DNA from: Tenuibacillus multivorans
Lineage (GTDB): Bacteria > Bacillota > Bacilli > Bacillales > Alkalibacillaceae
Length of the DNA stretch: 64,000 nucleotides
NCBI RefSeq assembly: GCF_900103915.1
Contig: NZ_FNIG01000008.1
Coordinates: 62,001-126,000 of the forward strand
Reading direction: 5' to 3'
Below are positions 50,058-59,432 of this stretch, piece after piece. The first letter of the stretch is position 1, and every line of letters begins with the position of its first letter. A model generated the notes under the pieces. That model was not told where the DNA came from. It saw only the letters and a list, made by a program, of their open reading frames with translations, and did not search any database. A program made the position numbers and the translations under genes.

Positions 50058-50183
50058 TCAGACATTGAAAAAAGCAGATTCTTCCTTTAACCGGTTTTCA
50101 TTTAAACCACTAGCGGCATCTTCAAAAATATGATTAATTTTGTAATTATTGGAAACAGAATATTCTGCTAGACGTTCTTTCAT
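50058..50183 (-). pseudogene. Fragment of an IS607-type serine recombinase
   Basis: The 41 codons read MKERLAEYSVSNNYKINHIF then EDAASGLNENRLKEE. This matches the QKERLKEYxxxxGYxxxxxxEDxxSGLNENR block of IS607 TnpA-type serine recombinases. Both ends are missing and a stop lies just upstream, so it is a relic. Confidence 0.6.
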
Positions 50184-50271
50184 GCGCTAACAATACAGCA
50201 TCTTCCGCATACCGTTTATTCACCTTAAATGGGTTAGGTTGTAAGATTATTATTCTTGAAAAAAAAGTATA

Positions 50272-50325
50272 AATGGAGAGCAAGAACTAGTTGAGGACTT
50301 AATCAAAGGCAGCGTAAGTATCTAG
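50272..50325 (+). pseudogene. C-terminal fragment of an IS607-type recombinase
   Basis: NGEQELVEDLIKGSVSI and a stop: the EQELVEDL motif is typical near the C-terminus of IS607 recombinases. It is on the strand opposite to the 50058-50183 fragment, so the element has been rearranged. Confidence 0.4.
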
Positions 50326-50463
50326 GAATGTTGCTTCATAACATAAACAATTTTAAAGACATCCATTTATGGTCATTATGGAATGTCGTTCATAAAACCT
50401 TATGGTTAGACCAACATCAAATGAAACTGAAGGAGGTGTAACCTGGGGCTAAAATCTACTTTA

Positions 50464-50600
50464 CTTGCGGTAGCTGATCTACGGAAGAAATGGTTTTATC
50501 GCAAGCAGCCGTCCCTAACAGGGAACCGTAGATTGTCTTGTACAGTAGGTACATGACAGAGGGTGAGAACCCTCTTCTAACGGAATGGAGTAAGAATCTT
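50464..50600 (+). ncRNA. Structured RNA-like block, possibly an omega-RNA/transposon end
   Basis: Several perfect stems stack here: ATCTACGG (50477) with CCGTAGAT (50526); CTTGCG (50464) with CGCAAG (50500); CCCT-AAC-AGGG (50513-50523); TGTAC-AGTAG-GTACA (50539-50553); GAGGGT-GAGA-ACCCTC (50559-50574). The CTTGCG/CGCAAG pair crosses the first stem, as in a pseudoknot. Position after recombinase relics and the closing GTAAGAATCTTCAC suggest the right end and reRNA of an IS605/IS607-type TnpB element. It lies 70 bases before the HTH-PIN operon and could instead be its leader. Confidence 0.45.
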
Positions 50601-50671
50601 CACGGTATGTCACGTTTTCTTGGTTCAGTGGCGATTTAGATTTTTATAGATTTTAGTAACCAGGTAATCAC

Positions 50672-51334
50672 TTGATTGATATGCAAAAGCATGATCAAGA
50701 TAAATTGTGGGAAAGTGTACTAACTCTAGCAGATATTGATGTCGACCAGGCAAAAGCCGTCTTTAAAGTCGTTATTGAAAGGTTTTTGCATAAAGTTGGT
50801 ATGTTTACACCACTTGTATCAAAAATCCCTCTATCACTTCCTAGTTCAGAAAAAGCTCATGTACTAAGAAAACTTGAAAACGAAATGTTAGAAATATTAA
50901 GTCATAACGATAAAGATAAAAAGTATGAACTGTTGGTTGAATATATCGATAACATTAGTGATTTATCTGAAGAAGATTCGTTACTTATTCGAAGAAAAAT
51001 TTTAGCATCCATTCTCAGTGAAAAGATAGAAAATAGACAATCTATTGAAATAAACGAAATAACTCCTGAATATCAAATTAAACAAGAGAAGACAACTTCA
51101 TTCTATACACCAAAAGAAGTATCAAAAAAAATGGGATTAAGTGACCAAACAATTCGTCGTATGTGTGAGAAAGGTAAGTTTCCTGGTGCCTATCAAACAG
51201 GTGGTGGACATTGGAAAATACCGCATAATGCCTTTATTACAACACCAGAACAAGACCAAAAGGCTGACGAACTTTTCGAACAAATTAATGCTATCAACGA
51301 GAAAGCAGGGGACGCTGATGAATTTGATCTATGA
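50672..51334 (+). CDS. HTH antitoxin of an HTH-PIN pair
   Basis: A 220-residue protein. Residues 1-140 are helical and unassigned; 144-185 hold an excisionase/MerR-type helix-turn-helix (FYTPKEVSKKMGLSDQTIRR, then GGGHWKIP); the tail is acidic (EKAGDADEFDL). It overlaps the PIN gene by 17 bases, the usual antitoxin-first order. It probably binds its own promoter and neutralises the PIN protein. Start TTG at 50672 behind AGGTAA, or ATG at 50681. Confidence 0.75.
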   Translation: MIDMQKHDQDKLWESVLTLADIDVDQAKAVFKVVIERFLHKVGMFTPLVSKIPLSLPSSEKAHVLRKLENEMLEILSHNDKDKKYELLVEYIDNISDLSEEDSLLIRRKILASILSEKIENRQSIEINEITPEYQIKQEKTTSFYTPKEVSKKMGLSDQTIRRMCEKGKFPGAYQTGGGHWKIPHNAFITTPEQDQKADELFEQINAINEKAGDADEFDL

Positions 51335-51818
51335 TGCCTCGAATCCTCCAAAGATTTTCGTTGATACAACTATACTATGTGGCGCTTTACGTGTTGATGG
51401 GATTAATCGTGCTCTTTTAAAAGCAGCTCGGTTCCCCCATCTTTATAAACCAATTATTTCTAGAGTTTGTCTATTTGAATTTGTCCGAAATGCTTCAAAA
51501 GGCCTCGGTAAGAATCGTAATAAGGTTTTTTACACACCTCAACAGATTGAAAAGTTTATCGATCACTTTTTAGATCCCATTTTCAAGTATTACATGGGCT
51601 TACCAGTGAATAGTTTAATTGGAAGATATAGTGTCGAAACTATAATTAATAAACATCGCCCCATTGGAGATGTATTGATAGAATTAAGTGCCTGTGTTCG
51701 TGAGACCGCTCTTGAAATCGCGGCGTCACAAGATATGTCTGTACCACTACGTGAATTTGATCAAAATGATTTTCATGTTTGGATTACAGCAATTCAAGAA
51801 GAAGTGACTACATATTAA
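51318..51818 (+). CDS. PIN-domain ribonuclease toxin candidate
   Basis: A 166-residue protein with PIN features: first acidic residue in KIFVDTTILCGALR, Glu in VCLFEFVRNA, and Asp residues near the C-terminus (LREFDQNDFHVW). PIN proteins cut RNA and often act as toxins paired with DNA-binding antitoxins. The ATG at 51318 sits inside the end of the HTH gene; a longer frame starting at 51141 only overlaps that gene. Confidence 0.75.
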   Translation: MNLIYDASNPPKIFVDTTILCGALRVDGINRALLKAARFPHLYKPIISRVCLFEFVRNASKGLGKNRNKVFYTPQQIEKFIDHFLDPIFKYYMGLPVNSLIGRYSVETIINKHRPIGDVLIELSACVRETALEIAASQDMSVPLREFDQNDFHVWITAIQEEVTTY

Positions 51819-52172
51819 CAACGAACCATCATCGCTTTCCATCCGAAATTGGCCGAATCAAACGTATCTTATTTGAACAATTATTGAATTATTAGTCCTT
51901 ACCAAATGCAATTTATATCCACTGTTTTTAAATTTAACTAAGGGGAAAGAAAAATATAAACCACTGAATATTACAATTGAAATGCACCCATTATAGTAAT
52001 ATTATCAAAAAAATATGTCATTAAAGACATAAAACCATCCCCTATACATTCTAAAGGATGGATAACAAATAATTAATTCGTTTTTCCATATTTTTATATT
52101 GTCTTCGAAGACGAAAATACATCACATAAGAACACTGTTCCTGCTACATTATGTAACAAAGAAAGAGTTCTA
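51819..52172. other. Intergenic stretch, one hairpin only
   Basis: AT-rich and without coding sense on either strand. CCATCC / GGATGG at 52032-52058 could form a weak terminator. I see nothing else. Confidence 0.4.
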
Positions 52173-52607
52173 TCATTTTGAGTGTTCATCGAGAAACAGA
52201 ATTAATGTTTCTTGTAATGTATTTATTTCTTCATGAATTCTATCATGCTTTGGAGTGTTTGAAATCTCAAAGATCTCAAGTAATTGTTGTTGACTGAGCC
52301 ATTGTGTCAAAAATATACAAAAATGGGCAGCGTCAGCTTTAGACAAATCAGTACTAACGCCATTCTGTGCAGCAGTGTCTAGAAAATAGCCAAGCTGTTC
52401 CATTGAGAAAATCGCTGGTGATACAAGACTTAGTGAATCAATATTTTTAGGGATTTCACCTAATGCTGTTCCATAAACTATACGTAAATTGTTTAAATTA
52501 GTTCTCATTTTATTTTGAATACGTCTGTCCTTGAGACTAGATTTAGGATTGTTATTAGAAAAAATCCTAAAAAATAACTGTGACTGACTTCGAATCGTTT
52601 TAGACAT
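52173..52607 (-). CDS. Hypothetical protein, 144 residues
   Basis: A soluble, mostly helical reading frame (KMRTNLNNLRIVYGTALGEI, then SMEQLGYFLDTAAQNG and WLSQQQLLEIF). No family recognised and no good ribosome site before the ATG. The codon pattern looks plausible for coding, but it may be a remnant, as both neighbours are. Confidence 0.4.
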   Translation of the reverse strand: MSKTIRSQSQLFFRIFSNNNPKSSLKDRRIQNKMRTNLNNLRIVYGTALGEIPKNIDSLSLVSPAIFSMEQLGYFLDTAAQNGVSTDLSKADAAHFCIFLTQWLSQQQLLEIFEISNTPKHDRIHEEINTLQETLILFLDEHSK

Positions 52608-52673
52608 TAAATGGGGTAATCGACTTGAAGCGGATTGCCTTCATTATTGATTCAAATTCTCGGTTTTACACTT

Positions 52674-52815
52674 TTATTTTTCAATCGGTAGGGATTGATC
52701 TGCCGTCCATTCTGACATTGAACCATCGTAGACAGAAACATTTTTTTGTCCTAATTTGTTCAATAACAAGGCGTTCCAAGTTGCCGCGATTCCACCACCA
52801 CAATATGTGATGATC
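52674..52815 (-). pseudogene. C-terminal remnant of a rhodanese-type sulfurtransferase
   Basis: About 46 codons read IITYCGGGIAATWNALLLNK and VSVYDGSMSEWTAD before a stop. This is the active-site loop (Cys-Gly-Gly-Gly) and the C-terminus of 3-mercaptopyruvate sulfurtransferase-like proteins. The N-terminal two thirds are gone. Confidence 0.75.
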
Positions 52816-52970
52816 AATAAAACTATTAAGTATTTGGTATTGAGGATAAAAATCTTTAACTTCTTGAAATTCTCTATGTAATTCTATAATTTTTTAGAAA
52901 GTATATCATAGTTTTTAGAAAATTTCATTTATTTTTACAAATTAAGGATTCTGTTTTAACGAGGTGACCT

Positions 52971-54176
52971 ATGTACAATAGAAGAAATATTAATATCCTA
53001 ATTACTGATAATGCAATATCTATCTTTTCATCAACTTTTGGGACTTTTTTAATTTCATGGATATTATATGAACTAACAGGATCAAAATTTGCTATGGGTG
53101 GACTATGGTTATTAACTATAACTACTCAAATTTTAATACAATTTATATGTGCACCCTATATGGATAAATGGCCAAAGATTAAAGTTATGATATTATCAGA
53201 ATCCTTTAGATTAATTGCATTCACCTTATTATTATTCAACTTCTTTTTTGGGTGGAATGATATATTTATATTTTATTCTGCCGTATTACTTAATTCAGTT
53301 ACTTTATTTGAACCTGCTTTAAATTCAATCATTCCGTCTATAGTAAATGAAGGAAAACTTGTAATGATTAACTCTAAAATAGCAAGTATTAATCAATTAG
53401 TTAGATTTATAGCCTATCCACTTGCTGGTGTAATAATTGGTATTATAGGAACCAATAATTCAATCGTTTTATTAGTCATAATTTCCTTGATTTCAATAAC
53501 ACTACTAATGCAATTTAAATATGAAATTGTTTCAGGACAATTAAAAGAAAAGTGGTGGAATCAATTTAAAAAAGGTTTGGACGTGTATAAACATAATAAA
53601 ATCCTTATATTTATGGGGGTACTTATAGCTGTAACTAATTTTGGTGTTTTTGCGACCATTTCAATGCACGTACCTTATGTAAATGAGATCTTGAATGGCG
53701 GTTCATTTGAATATGGATTATTTGCAGGATCCTTCCCTCTTGGTTATATAGTAATGTCTTTTATAATAGGAAAAGTTAATGAACCGAAATATAAGTTATC
53801 TTTTATGATGTTAGCACTGTTTATTGGTGGCTTAACATTCTTAGGACTTGGATACACAAATATTTTGGGAGTTGCAATTTTATTGGAATTTATTGCAGGA
53901 TGTGCAATGCCAATGTGGAACATTTATAGCACAACAATATACCAAAAATTAGCGCCTGAAAACTATCGTGGACAAGTTTTTACAGTTAGATCAATAATAG
54001 CAACAGCGGCTACACCATTTGGTATAATTTACGGGTCAATAATATCTTCTTTGATTGGATTACCATTTATGTATATCAGTATTGGGATTCTTACCTGTTT
54101 TACTTCCTTACTGGGTATTATAATTCTTTCATATAAAATGAAAAATAAATCTAACATAAAATATGAGGTGGGGTAA
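52971..54176 (+). CDS. MFS efflux transporter
   Basis: A 401-residue protein with 12 predicted membrane helices and a layout like the MFS_3/EntS-type exporters: an N-terminal FGTFLISWILYELTGS segment and the loop motif APENYRGQVFTVRS between helices 10 and 11. The substrate is unknown. It is very AT-rich compared with core genes. Its end is 1 base from the folE start, so the two are cotranscribed; the pair may export or protect against a pterin-like or antifolate compound, which is inference. Confidence 0.8.
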   Translation: MYNRRNINILITDNAISIFSSTFGTFLISWILYELTGSKFAMGGLWLLTITTQILIQFICAPYMDKWPKIKVMILSESFRLIAFTLLLFNFFFGWNDIFIFYSAVLLNSVTLFEPALNSIIPSIVNEGKLVMINSKIASINQLVRFIAYPLAGVIIGIIGTNNSIVLLVIISLISITLLMQFKYEIVSGQLKEKWWNQFKKGLDVYKHNKILIFMGVLIAVTNFGVFATISMHVPYVNEILNGGSFEYGLFAGSFPLGYIVMSFIIGKVNEPKYKLSFMMLALFIGGLTFLGLGYTNILGVAILLEFIAGCAMPMWNIYSTTIYQKLAPENYRGQVFTVRSIIATAATPFGIIYGSIISSLIGLPFMYISIGILTCFTSLLGIIILSYKMKNKSNIKYEVG

Positions 54177-54177
54177 C

Positions 54178-54765
54178 ATGGAAGTTTCATTAAAAAACAA
54201 TATTCAAGAAGAAAAGAAAATTATACAGGAAAAAATAAGCTATCACATCTATGAGATTTTAAAATTAATAGGAGAAGATCCTGAACGAGAAGGGTTATTA
54301 GATACACCTAATAGAGTTGCAAAGATGTATTTAGATATATTTAGCGGGATAAATTTAGACCCTAAATTAGAACTTAACACATTATTTGAAGAAAAGTCTA
54401 ATGACTGGATAATTATTAATGACATTACGTTTTATAGTACCTGTGAACATCATTTAGTAACATTCTATGGAAAGTGTCATATAGGGTATATACCAAATGA
54501 AAAGATTGCTGGTCTTAGCAAATTTGCAAGATTAGTCGATGTTTTATCTAAAAAACCTCAAGTTCAAGAAAGACTAACAAATGAAATCGCAGATTGCATT
54601 GATGAAGTACTTAAGCCTAAAGGAATAATAGTAAAAGTTGAAGCAGAGCACTTATGTATGTGTGCAAGAGGTGTAAAAAAGCCAGGAAGTAACACTATAA
54701 CACAAACAAAAAAGGGCGATCTTAACCAAAGGGAAATTTACAATTTTTTACAATTAATAAATTAG
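54178..54765 (+). CDS. folE: GTP cyclohydrolase I (FolE1), accessory copy
   Basis: A 195-residue protein with the zinc ligands in STCEHHLV and LCMCARGVKKPGS, and EDPEREGLLDTPNRVAKMY at the N-terminus, all typical of FolE1. It converts GTP to dihydroneopterin triphosphate for folate or 7-deazapurine synthesis. The location in a mobile island beside an MFS exporter, and its AT-rich codons, suggest an acquired second copy and not the housekeeping gene. The ATG follows GAGGTGGGG. Confidence 0.93.
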   Translation: MEVSLKNNIQEEKKIIQEKISYHIYEILKLIGEDPEREGLLDTPNRVAKMYLDIFSGINLDPKLELNTLFEEKSNDWIIINDITFYSTCEHHLVTFYGKCHIGYIPNEKIAGLSKFARLVDVLSKKPQVQERLTNEIADCIDEVLKPKGIIVKVEAEHLCMCARGVKKPGSNTITQTKKGDLNQREIYNFLQLIN

Positions 54766-54770
54766 TAAAA

Positions 54771-55028
54771 TTGTACATACCTTTTAATCGCGAAGGGATT
54801 GTAAAAAGGCTCGTTAGTTCTATCAATCAAATTAATAGATGGGTAGATGTTGTGTTTCCTGAACTTAGAAAAGTGTTTAAGGACATCAAAGGTAAAGGGG
54901 CAATCGCTACTCTTCGATTATTCCCAACACCAGTAGAACTATTTAATAAAATTAAAATTCTTCTTAAAAAGATACTGTATTGTCTCCTCCTACCCATTAA
55001 CAAGCCCTTTTATGAGTCTTGTAACTAG
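54771..55028 (+). pseudogene. IS110-family transposase fragment
   Basis: The frame reads REGIVKRLVSSINQINRWVD then VFPELRKVFKDIKGKGAIAT and LRLFPTPVEL. This is the block between the DEDD catalytic domain and the C-terminal Ser domain of IS110-type transposases. It has no start, and the rest diverges into unrelated codons. Confidence 0.7.
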
Positions 55029-55081
55029 TATTGCTGAAGAACATCCTTGAGAGAGTTAACGAATATCTAAAAAAGGTGCTC

Positions 55082-56461
55082 TTATAACCATGCTTTTCTT
55101 AAAAGATTTACACCAAGTTCGATTTCATCATAAGAAAGACCGCTAAACCCTAATTTAATCATTGGCCGATCCGGATGGTTTTTTATGAAATAAATCGAAG
55201 TTGGTCGAACTTTAACACCATAAAGAAAAGCCCGCTCGATTAGCCATTCTTCTGAATGCCCAAGATATACCTTAATTAAAACGTACAAACCGGACTGTTC
55301 GCCAATAATGGATATACTTTGCCCAAAATATTTTTTTAATAAGGATACGAGGTATTCCATTTTTCGTTTATAAACAAGGCGCATTCGCTTAATGTGCCGA
55401 TTCCATTCCCCATTTTCCATAAATTTAGCCATTGTAAATTGACTAAAAAGTGAAGTTGAGCTTTCGAAATTCAGGAACTGATTTTTATAACGGTTTATAA
55501 GCTGCTTGGGTAACACCATATAGCTTAAACGTAGTCCTGGAAGAAAAGACTTTGAAAAATTACCCAGATAAATGACTCTTGTTGAATCAATAGAAGCGAG
55601 CGCTGGAAACGGCCGTTGCATATATCGGAATTCACTATCATAATCGTCTTCAATAATGTATCCCTGTACCTTGTTTGCCCAGTGAATGAGCGTTTGTCGT
55701 TGTTGAATGGACATGCTTACACCGTACGGACTGTGATGAGAAGGTGTTACATAAATTAAAGCTGAATCCATTTGTTCAAGTTGCGAAAGATCTGCACCTG
55801 TTGCATATACCGGTAAATATTCAAGTGAAAAATGATGGAATTGAAAAGCTTCCCTTGCACCATCGAACCCTGGATCTTCTACGATAATACCTGAATAATC
55901 TTCCTTTAGTATATGTCCAAGATTGATAAGCATTTGTTGTGTACTGCTACCGATCATAATGGCATCCGCATCTGTTCTTACTCCCCGTGACTGGAGTAAG
56001 TATGCAGCAATTTGTTCGCGCAGACTCACCTCTCCAAAGGGCTCTCCATACCGAAAGCTCTCAGGTAACGTTAAGACCTCATTCGCTATTCGCCTCCATA
56101 TTTTCAAGGGGAAATGGGATTGATCAACAGCATCTGTCCGAAAATCGACACGAACCGACTCTTTCTTTCTCGCCCTCTTTTTATTAGGGAGGATTGGTGA
56201 TTCCTGGTATAAAGATGGTTCTAATGGATTGACAAAATATCCTTTTCTCCCTTCCCCGCGAATATAACCCTCTGCTACAAGCTGATTATATGCCATTAGG
56301 GTTGTATTACGGCTTACTTGAAGAGACTCAGCAAGTTGCCGAATGGAGGGTAGCTGTTCATCAGCTTTCACATTGCCTTGTTCAATAAATAATTTGAACT
56401 GCTCGTAGATTTGTTTGTATTTGGGAGAGCTATCGTTTAAGGCAAAAAGATAATTTTTCAT
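55082..56461 (-). CDS. MocR-type GntR/aminotransferase regulator
   Basis: A 459-residue fusion: N-terminal GntR winged helix (IRQLAESLQVSRNTTLMAYNQL), a linker, then a fold-type I aminotransferase domain with PLP lysine in YLGNFSKSFLPGLRLSY and DDYDSEFRY. MocR proteins sense PLP or a PLP-amine and control neighbouring genes. It is divergent from paiB-like and PLP-enzyme genes, its likely targets. Start ATG 56461 with AGGAG. Confidence 0.9.
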   Translation of the reverse strand: MKNYLFALNDSSPKYKQIYEQFKLFIEQGNVKADEQLPSIRQLAESLQVSRNTTLMAYNQLVAEGYIRGEGRKGYFVNPLEPSLYQESPILPNKKRARKKESVRVDFRTDAVDQSHFPLKIWRRIANEVLTLPESFRYGEPFGEVSLREQIAAYLLQSRGVRTDADAIMIGSSTQQMLINLGHILKEDYSGIIVEDPGFDGAREAFQFHHFSLEYLPVYATGADLSQLEQMDSALIYVTPSHHSPYGVSMSIQQRQTLIHWANKVQGYIIEDDYDSEFRYMQRPFPALASIDSTRVIYLGNFSKSFLPGLRLSYMVLPKQLINRYKNQFLNFESSTSLFSQFTMAKFMENGEWNRHIKRMRLVYKRKMEYLVSLLKKYFGQSISIIGEQSGLYVLIKVYLGHSEEWLIERAFLYGVKVRPTSIYFIKNHPDRPMIKLGFSGLSYDEIELGVNLLRKAWL

Positions 56462-56585
56462 ATGCAATTTCTCCTGACATGCTTTTTTATTTTATATTGT
56501 ATCTTTTTAAATGTCAGTTTATATCATAATATATTTTATATGAACGATAAAATATTTCAAACACAAAAATAGATAAGGAGTGATG

Positions 56586-57203
56586 ATGATCTATATTCCA
56601 AAGCAATTTGAAGTCAAAGATGAAGAAGTGATTTATGAGATTATGGAGGAAAACAGCTTCGCTACGCTATTCTCCCAACATCAAGGTCATCCGTATGCAA
56701 CCCACCTTCCTTTGATTTTAGATAAAGAAAAAAGATATTTGTACGGCCACTTTGCAAAACCGAATACGCAGTGGAAAGATATAGAGGGACAGGAGGTACT
56801 TGCCATTTTTCAGGGACCGCATTGTTATATCTCGTCTTCCTGGTATGAAACAAATCAAGCTGTTCCGACATGGAATTACGTAACAGCTCATGTATTCGGA
56901 AAGCTTGAGATCATAGACGGGAAAGAAATGATGGATTCCCTTCATCAAATGGTGTTGAAATATGAAGGTCCAAATAGTTCATATCAATGGGACCAATTAG
57001 ATGCTCATTTTTTAGAAGGGCAAGCAAAAGGCATTGTTGGATTTAAAATCAAGATCGATAATATCGAAGGAAAGGCAAAGTTGAGTCAAAATCATTCCCC
57101 TGAGCGATTAAAGCTTGTTATTTCACAACTTGAACAATCCACAAGTAAAGATGAGAGGGAAATTGCTTCTCAGATGAAAACAATTCTTAGAAAGATAGAT
57201 TAA
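56586..57203 (+). CDS. PaiB-type FMN-binding protein
   Basis: A 205-residue split-barrel protein: [40 protein letters not shown] and [12 protein letters not shown], which match PaiB, called a negative regulator of protease genes in B. subtilis but with a flavin-binding fold. It is 120 bases from the divergent MocR gene. Ribosome site AAGGAG before ATG 56586; a GTG and an ATG lie just upstream. Confidence 0.88.
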   Translation: MIYIPKQFEVKDEEVIYEIMEENSFATLFSQHQGHPYATHLPLILDKEKRYLYGHFAKPNTQWKDIEGQEVLAIFQGPHCYISSSWYETNQAVPTWNYVTAHVFGKLEIIDGKEMMDSLHQMVLKYEGPNSSYQWDQLDAHFLEGQAKGIVGFKIKIDNIEGKAKLSQNHSPERLKLVISQLEQSTSKDEREIASQMKTILRKID

Positions 57204-57314
57204 AGGAATAAATGTACTCTTTGATGAACAAAACTTATTAAAATATCTCAATTGAAGCAAATAAAGCTCATGGATAACACATCATAACAATAATCTTGAA
57301 AGCGAGGAATATGT

Positions 57315-58442
57315 ATGCGTTTTGAAACAAAAGCCATTCACTCCGGGCGTTCGATTGACAAATCAACGAGCTCGGTCACCATGCCAATCCATCTCTCTAC
57401 GACATTCGAAAGATCTCCAGATGGTTCATATCCAAATGAATTCGAATATAGCCGTGAAAGTAATCCCAATCGTCGTGCTCTGGAAGATTGCCTCACATCG
57501 CTCGAGGATGGGTATGATTGCGTCACTTTCGCATCAGGGATGGCAGCCATTACTTCATTAATCGAGGCACTTCCTTCGGATAAACCACGTCGGGTTATTA
57601 TGCCAAACGATATGTATTTTGGTATTCGTTCCCTTCTTTCGGAAACGGATATTGGATCAAAGTTTGACATTGTGATTGTTGACATGACAGACCTTGATGA
57701 GGTTGAGAAAGTGATAAAACGTGCGCCTACCGGGCTGGTTTGGATTGAGACACCTTCTAATCCACTTCTGAAAGTTACCGATATTGAAGCAGTGGCACAG
57801 ATAGCGCAAGAGGTCGGTGCGTACACCGTTGTTGACAATACGTGGGCTACTCCAGTTCTACAGCGCCCACTCAACTTTGGAGTTGATTTCTCACTCCATG
57901 CTGTGACCAAATATATCGGAGGACATAGTGATTTAATGATTGGTGCAGCTATCACAAAATCCGATAGCCCCATGTTGGCCAATCTCCGGGCTTGGCAGCA
58001 TTCAAAAGGTGCTGTGCCTTCTCCATTCGAATGCTGGCTTGCTCTACGCGGCGTTCAAACGCTTGCCCAGCGTATGGAGACTCACTGTTCAAATACATCG
58101 GCAATGGCTGATTTTTTGAAACATCACCCGAATATCGAAGCCGTTCATTATCCCGGCCTTGCTGAACATCCGGGACATGATATTGCATCTCGGCAAATGA
58201 GTTCATTCGGCGGTATGTTGTCCTTTCAGGTAAAAGGCGGTCAGGATGAGGCAATGGCTGTTGCTGCAAAGGTGCAATTGATTACCCGTGCTACAAGTCT
58301 GGGGGGAACACATAGCCTCATTGAGCACCGTGCTTCAGTTGAAGGAAGCACAACAATGGCTCCATCCAATCTATTACGTGTATCGATTGGGCTCGAACAT
58401 GTGGATGATCTCAAAGAAGATTTATTACAGGCACTGGAATAA
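57315..58442 (+). CDS. Cys/Met-metabolism PLP enzyme (cystathionine gamma-synthase/lyase family)
   Basis: A 375-residue fold-type I enzyme: MRFETKAIHSGRS, EYSRESNPNRRALE, the FASGMAA loop, IETPSNPLLKVTDI, and the PLP lysine in HAVTKYIGGHSD. It may act as cystathionine gamma-synthase, gamma- or beta-lyase or methionine gamma-lyase; the sequence alone does not decide. No other methionine genes are near. It is more GC-rich than the adjoining island genes, as are the MocR and PaiB genes. Confidence 0.88.
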   Translation: MRFETKAIHSGRSIDKSTSSVTMPIHLSTTFERSPDGSYPNEFEYSRESNPNRRALEDCLTSLEDGYDCVTFASGMAAITSLIEALPSDKPRRVIMPNDMYFGIRSLLSETDIGSKFDIVIVDMTDLDEVEKVIKRAPTGLVWIETPSNPLLKVTDIEAVAQIAQEVGAYTVVDNTWATPVLQRPLNFGVDFSLHAVTKYIGGHSDLMIGAAITKSDSPMLANLRAWQHSKGAVPSPFECWLALRGVQTLAQRMETHCSNTSAMADFLKHHPNIEAVHYPGLAEHPGHDIASRQMSSFGGMLSFQVKGGQDEAMAVAAKVQLITRATSLGGTHSLIEHRASVEGSTTMAPSNLLRVSIGLEHVDDLKEDLLQALE

Positions 58443-58460
58443 GTAAAATAAAATTACATT

Positions 58461-58488
58461 CAGAGGGGATAATTCTTATTCGCCTCTG
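58461..58488 (+). terminator. Terminator of the PLP-enzyme gene
   Basis: CAGAGG...ATAA / TTAT...CCTCTG hairpin starting 18 bases after the stop. Moderate strength, no clean T tract. Confidence 0.5.
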
Positions 58489-58839
58489 AATGCTAGTTGA
58501 AGAAATATTCCCTGACTTTTGGGAAAAGGTTCTATTTATATTTAACATTAGAACATTTATCCAACAATATGGCCCGATTGCGGAAGACTTAACTCCGATA
58601 AATTAAACTTCTTTAATTAAAGTACATTCTTTAATAAACAAAATATTATGTTGCACAGTCTATTTGTACTGTGCAGTACTGTGCAGCAAATGAATCTGTT
58701 GTTTTTTGTCTTCTTTTTCCAGAAGGCCAGTCAAAGTTAAAATCAATGCAAAGAAGACCAAAAGTATATACCTCTCCTGGTCTTTTGGTTATTAAATCAA
58801 AAATCTATACTGGGTGACCTTTACTGAATATTCCAAAAT
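58489..58839. other. Intergenic stretch with a short unassigned frame
   Basis: An ATG at 58490 opens 38 codons (MLVEEIFPDFWEKVLFIFNI, stop) with no ribosome site; it may be a relic. TGCACAGT / ACTGTGCA forms an inverted repeat near 58652-58676, and ACCAAAAG / CTTTTGGT another near 58760-58790, the latter a possible terminator for the CBASS genes on the minus strand. Confidence 0.35.
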
Positions 58840-59430
58840 TCACTTTGAAAGTATGAGTTTCCCATGATTTTTATTGTTAGTTGGATCATTAAAGTAATAG
58901 CCAGTCATTGAGTCGTCGATTATTTGTAAACGTCCATAGCCACGGTGATTGCTCATGCCCTTCTTATAATGTTCAGGATCTTTATCATTGTAATAGGAAT
59001 AAAACAAATTTATCCCTCCACCGTCATTAACTTTTAATGATGCTGTGTAACTAGATGACTTAGAATAGTTAAACTTTCCTCTTATGCAAACCTTGGACCA
59101 CGTTTGTTCAATAATCAACACAGCTGGAAAGCTCTCTTGAAAATCATAATAAGAAGAACTAAATTCTCCTTTCCAAGTGCCGTTTAAGTTTGGTGTTTGA
59201 ACTAAACCAATCTTTTTAAGTAATTTCCATTTCCAAATAAACTTATCAAATAGAGAATATAAAATACCAAACAAACCCATAGCTGCTATTGATACCGTAA
59301 ATTCTATGAAAGGAATAGTAAGTATTATTGCATTTATGAAAGAACTTACTAGACCCGAAATTATGATAGATATTGCTGCCAATCCAAAGAAAATTTTATT
59401 ACGTTCTATATCAATACTATATTCATGCAT
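58840..59430 (-). CDS. cap15: Cap15-like CBASS effector (membrane anchor plus beta-barrel)
   Basis: A 196-residue protein: two hydrophobic helices (about residues 13-34 and 38-58), a basic stretch, then a beta-rich domain opening TPNLNGTWKGEFSSSYYDF. This is the layout of Cap15, the CBASS effector that binds a cyclic nucleotide in its barrel and disrupts the inner membrane. It follows the CD-NTase by two bases, which is the strongest support. Start ATG 59430; a GTG at 59439 overlaps the upstream stop. Confidence 0.85.
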   Translation of the reverse strand: MHEYSIDIERNKIFFGLAAISIIISGLVSSFINAIILTIPFIEFTVSIAAMGLFGILYSLFDKFIWKWKLLKKIGLVQTPNLNGTWKGEFSSSYYDFQESFPAVLIIEQTWSKVCIRGKFNYSKSSSYTASLKVNDGGGINLFYSYYNDKDPEHYKKGMSNHRGYGRLQIIDDSMTGYYFNDPTNNKNHGKLILSK

Positions 59431-59432
59431 CT

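Noticed and set aside
57338-58269. Two long antisense frames (214 and 105 residues) opposite the PLP-enzyme gene
   Set aside because: The plus-strand enzyme has all family motifs; the antisense frames are composition shadows of its more GC-rich codons.
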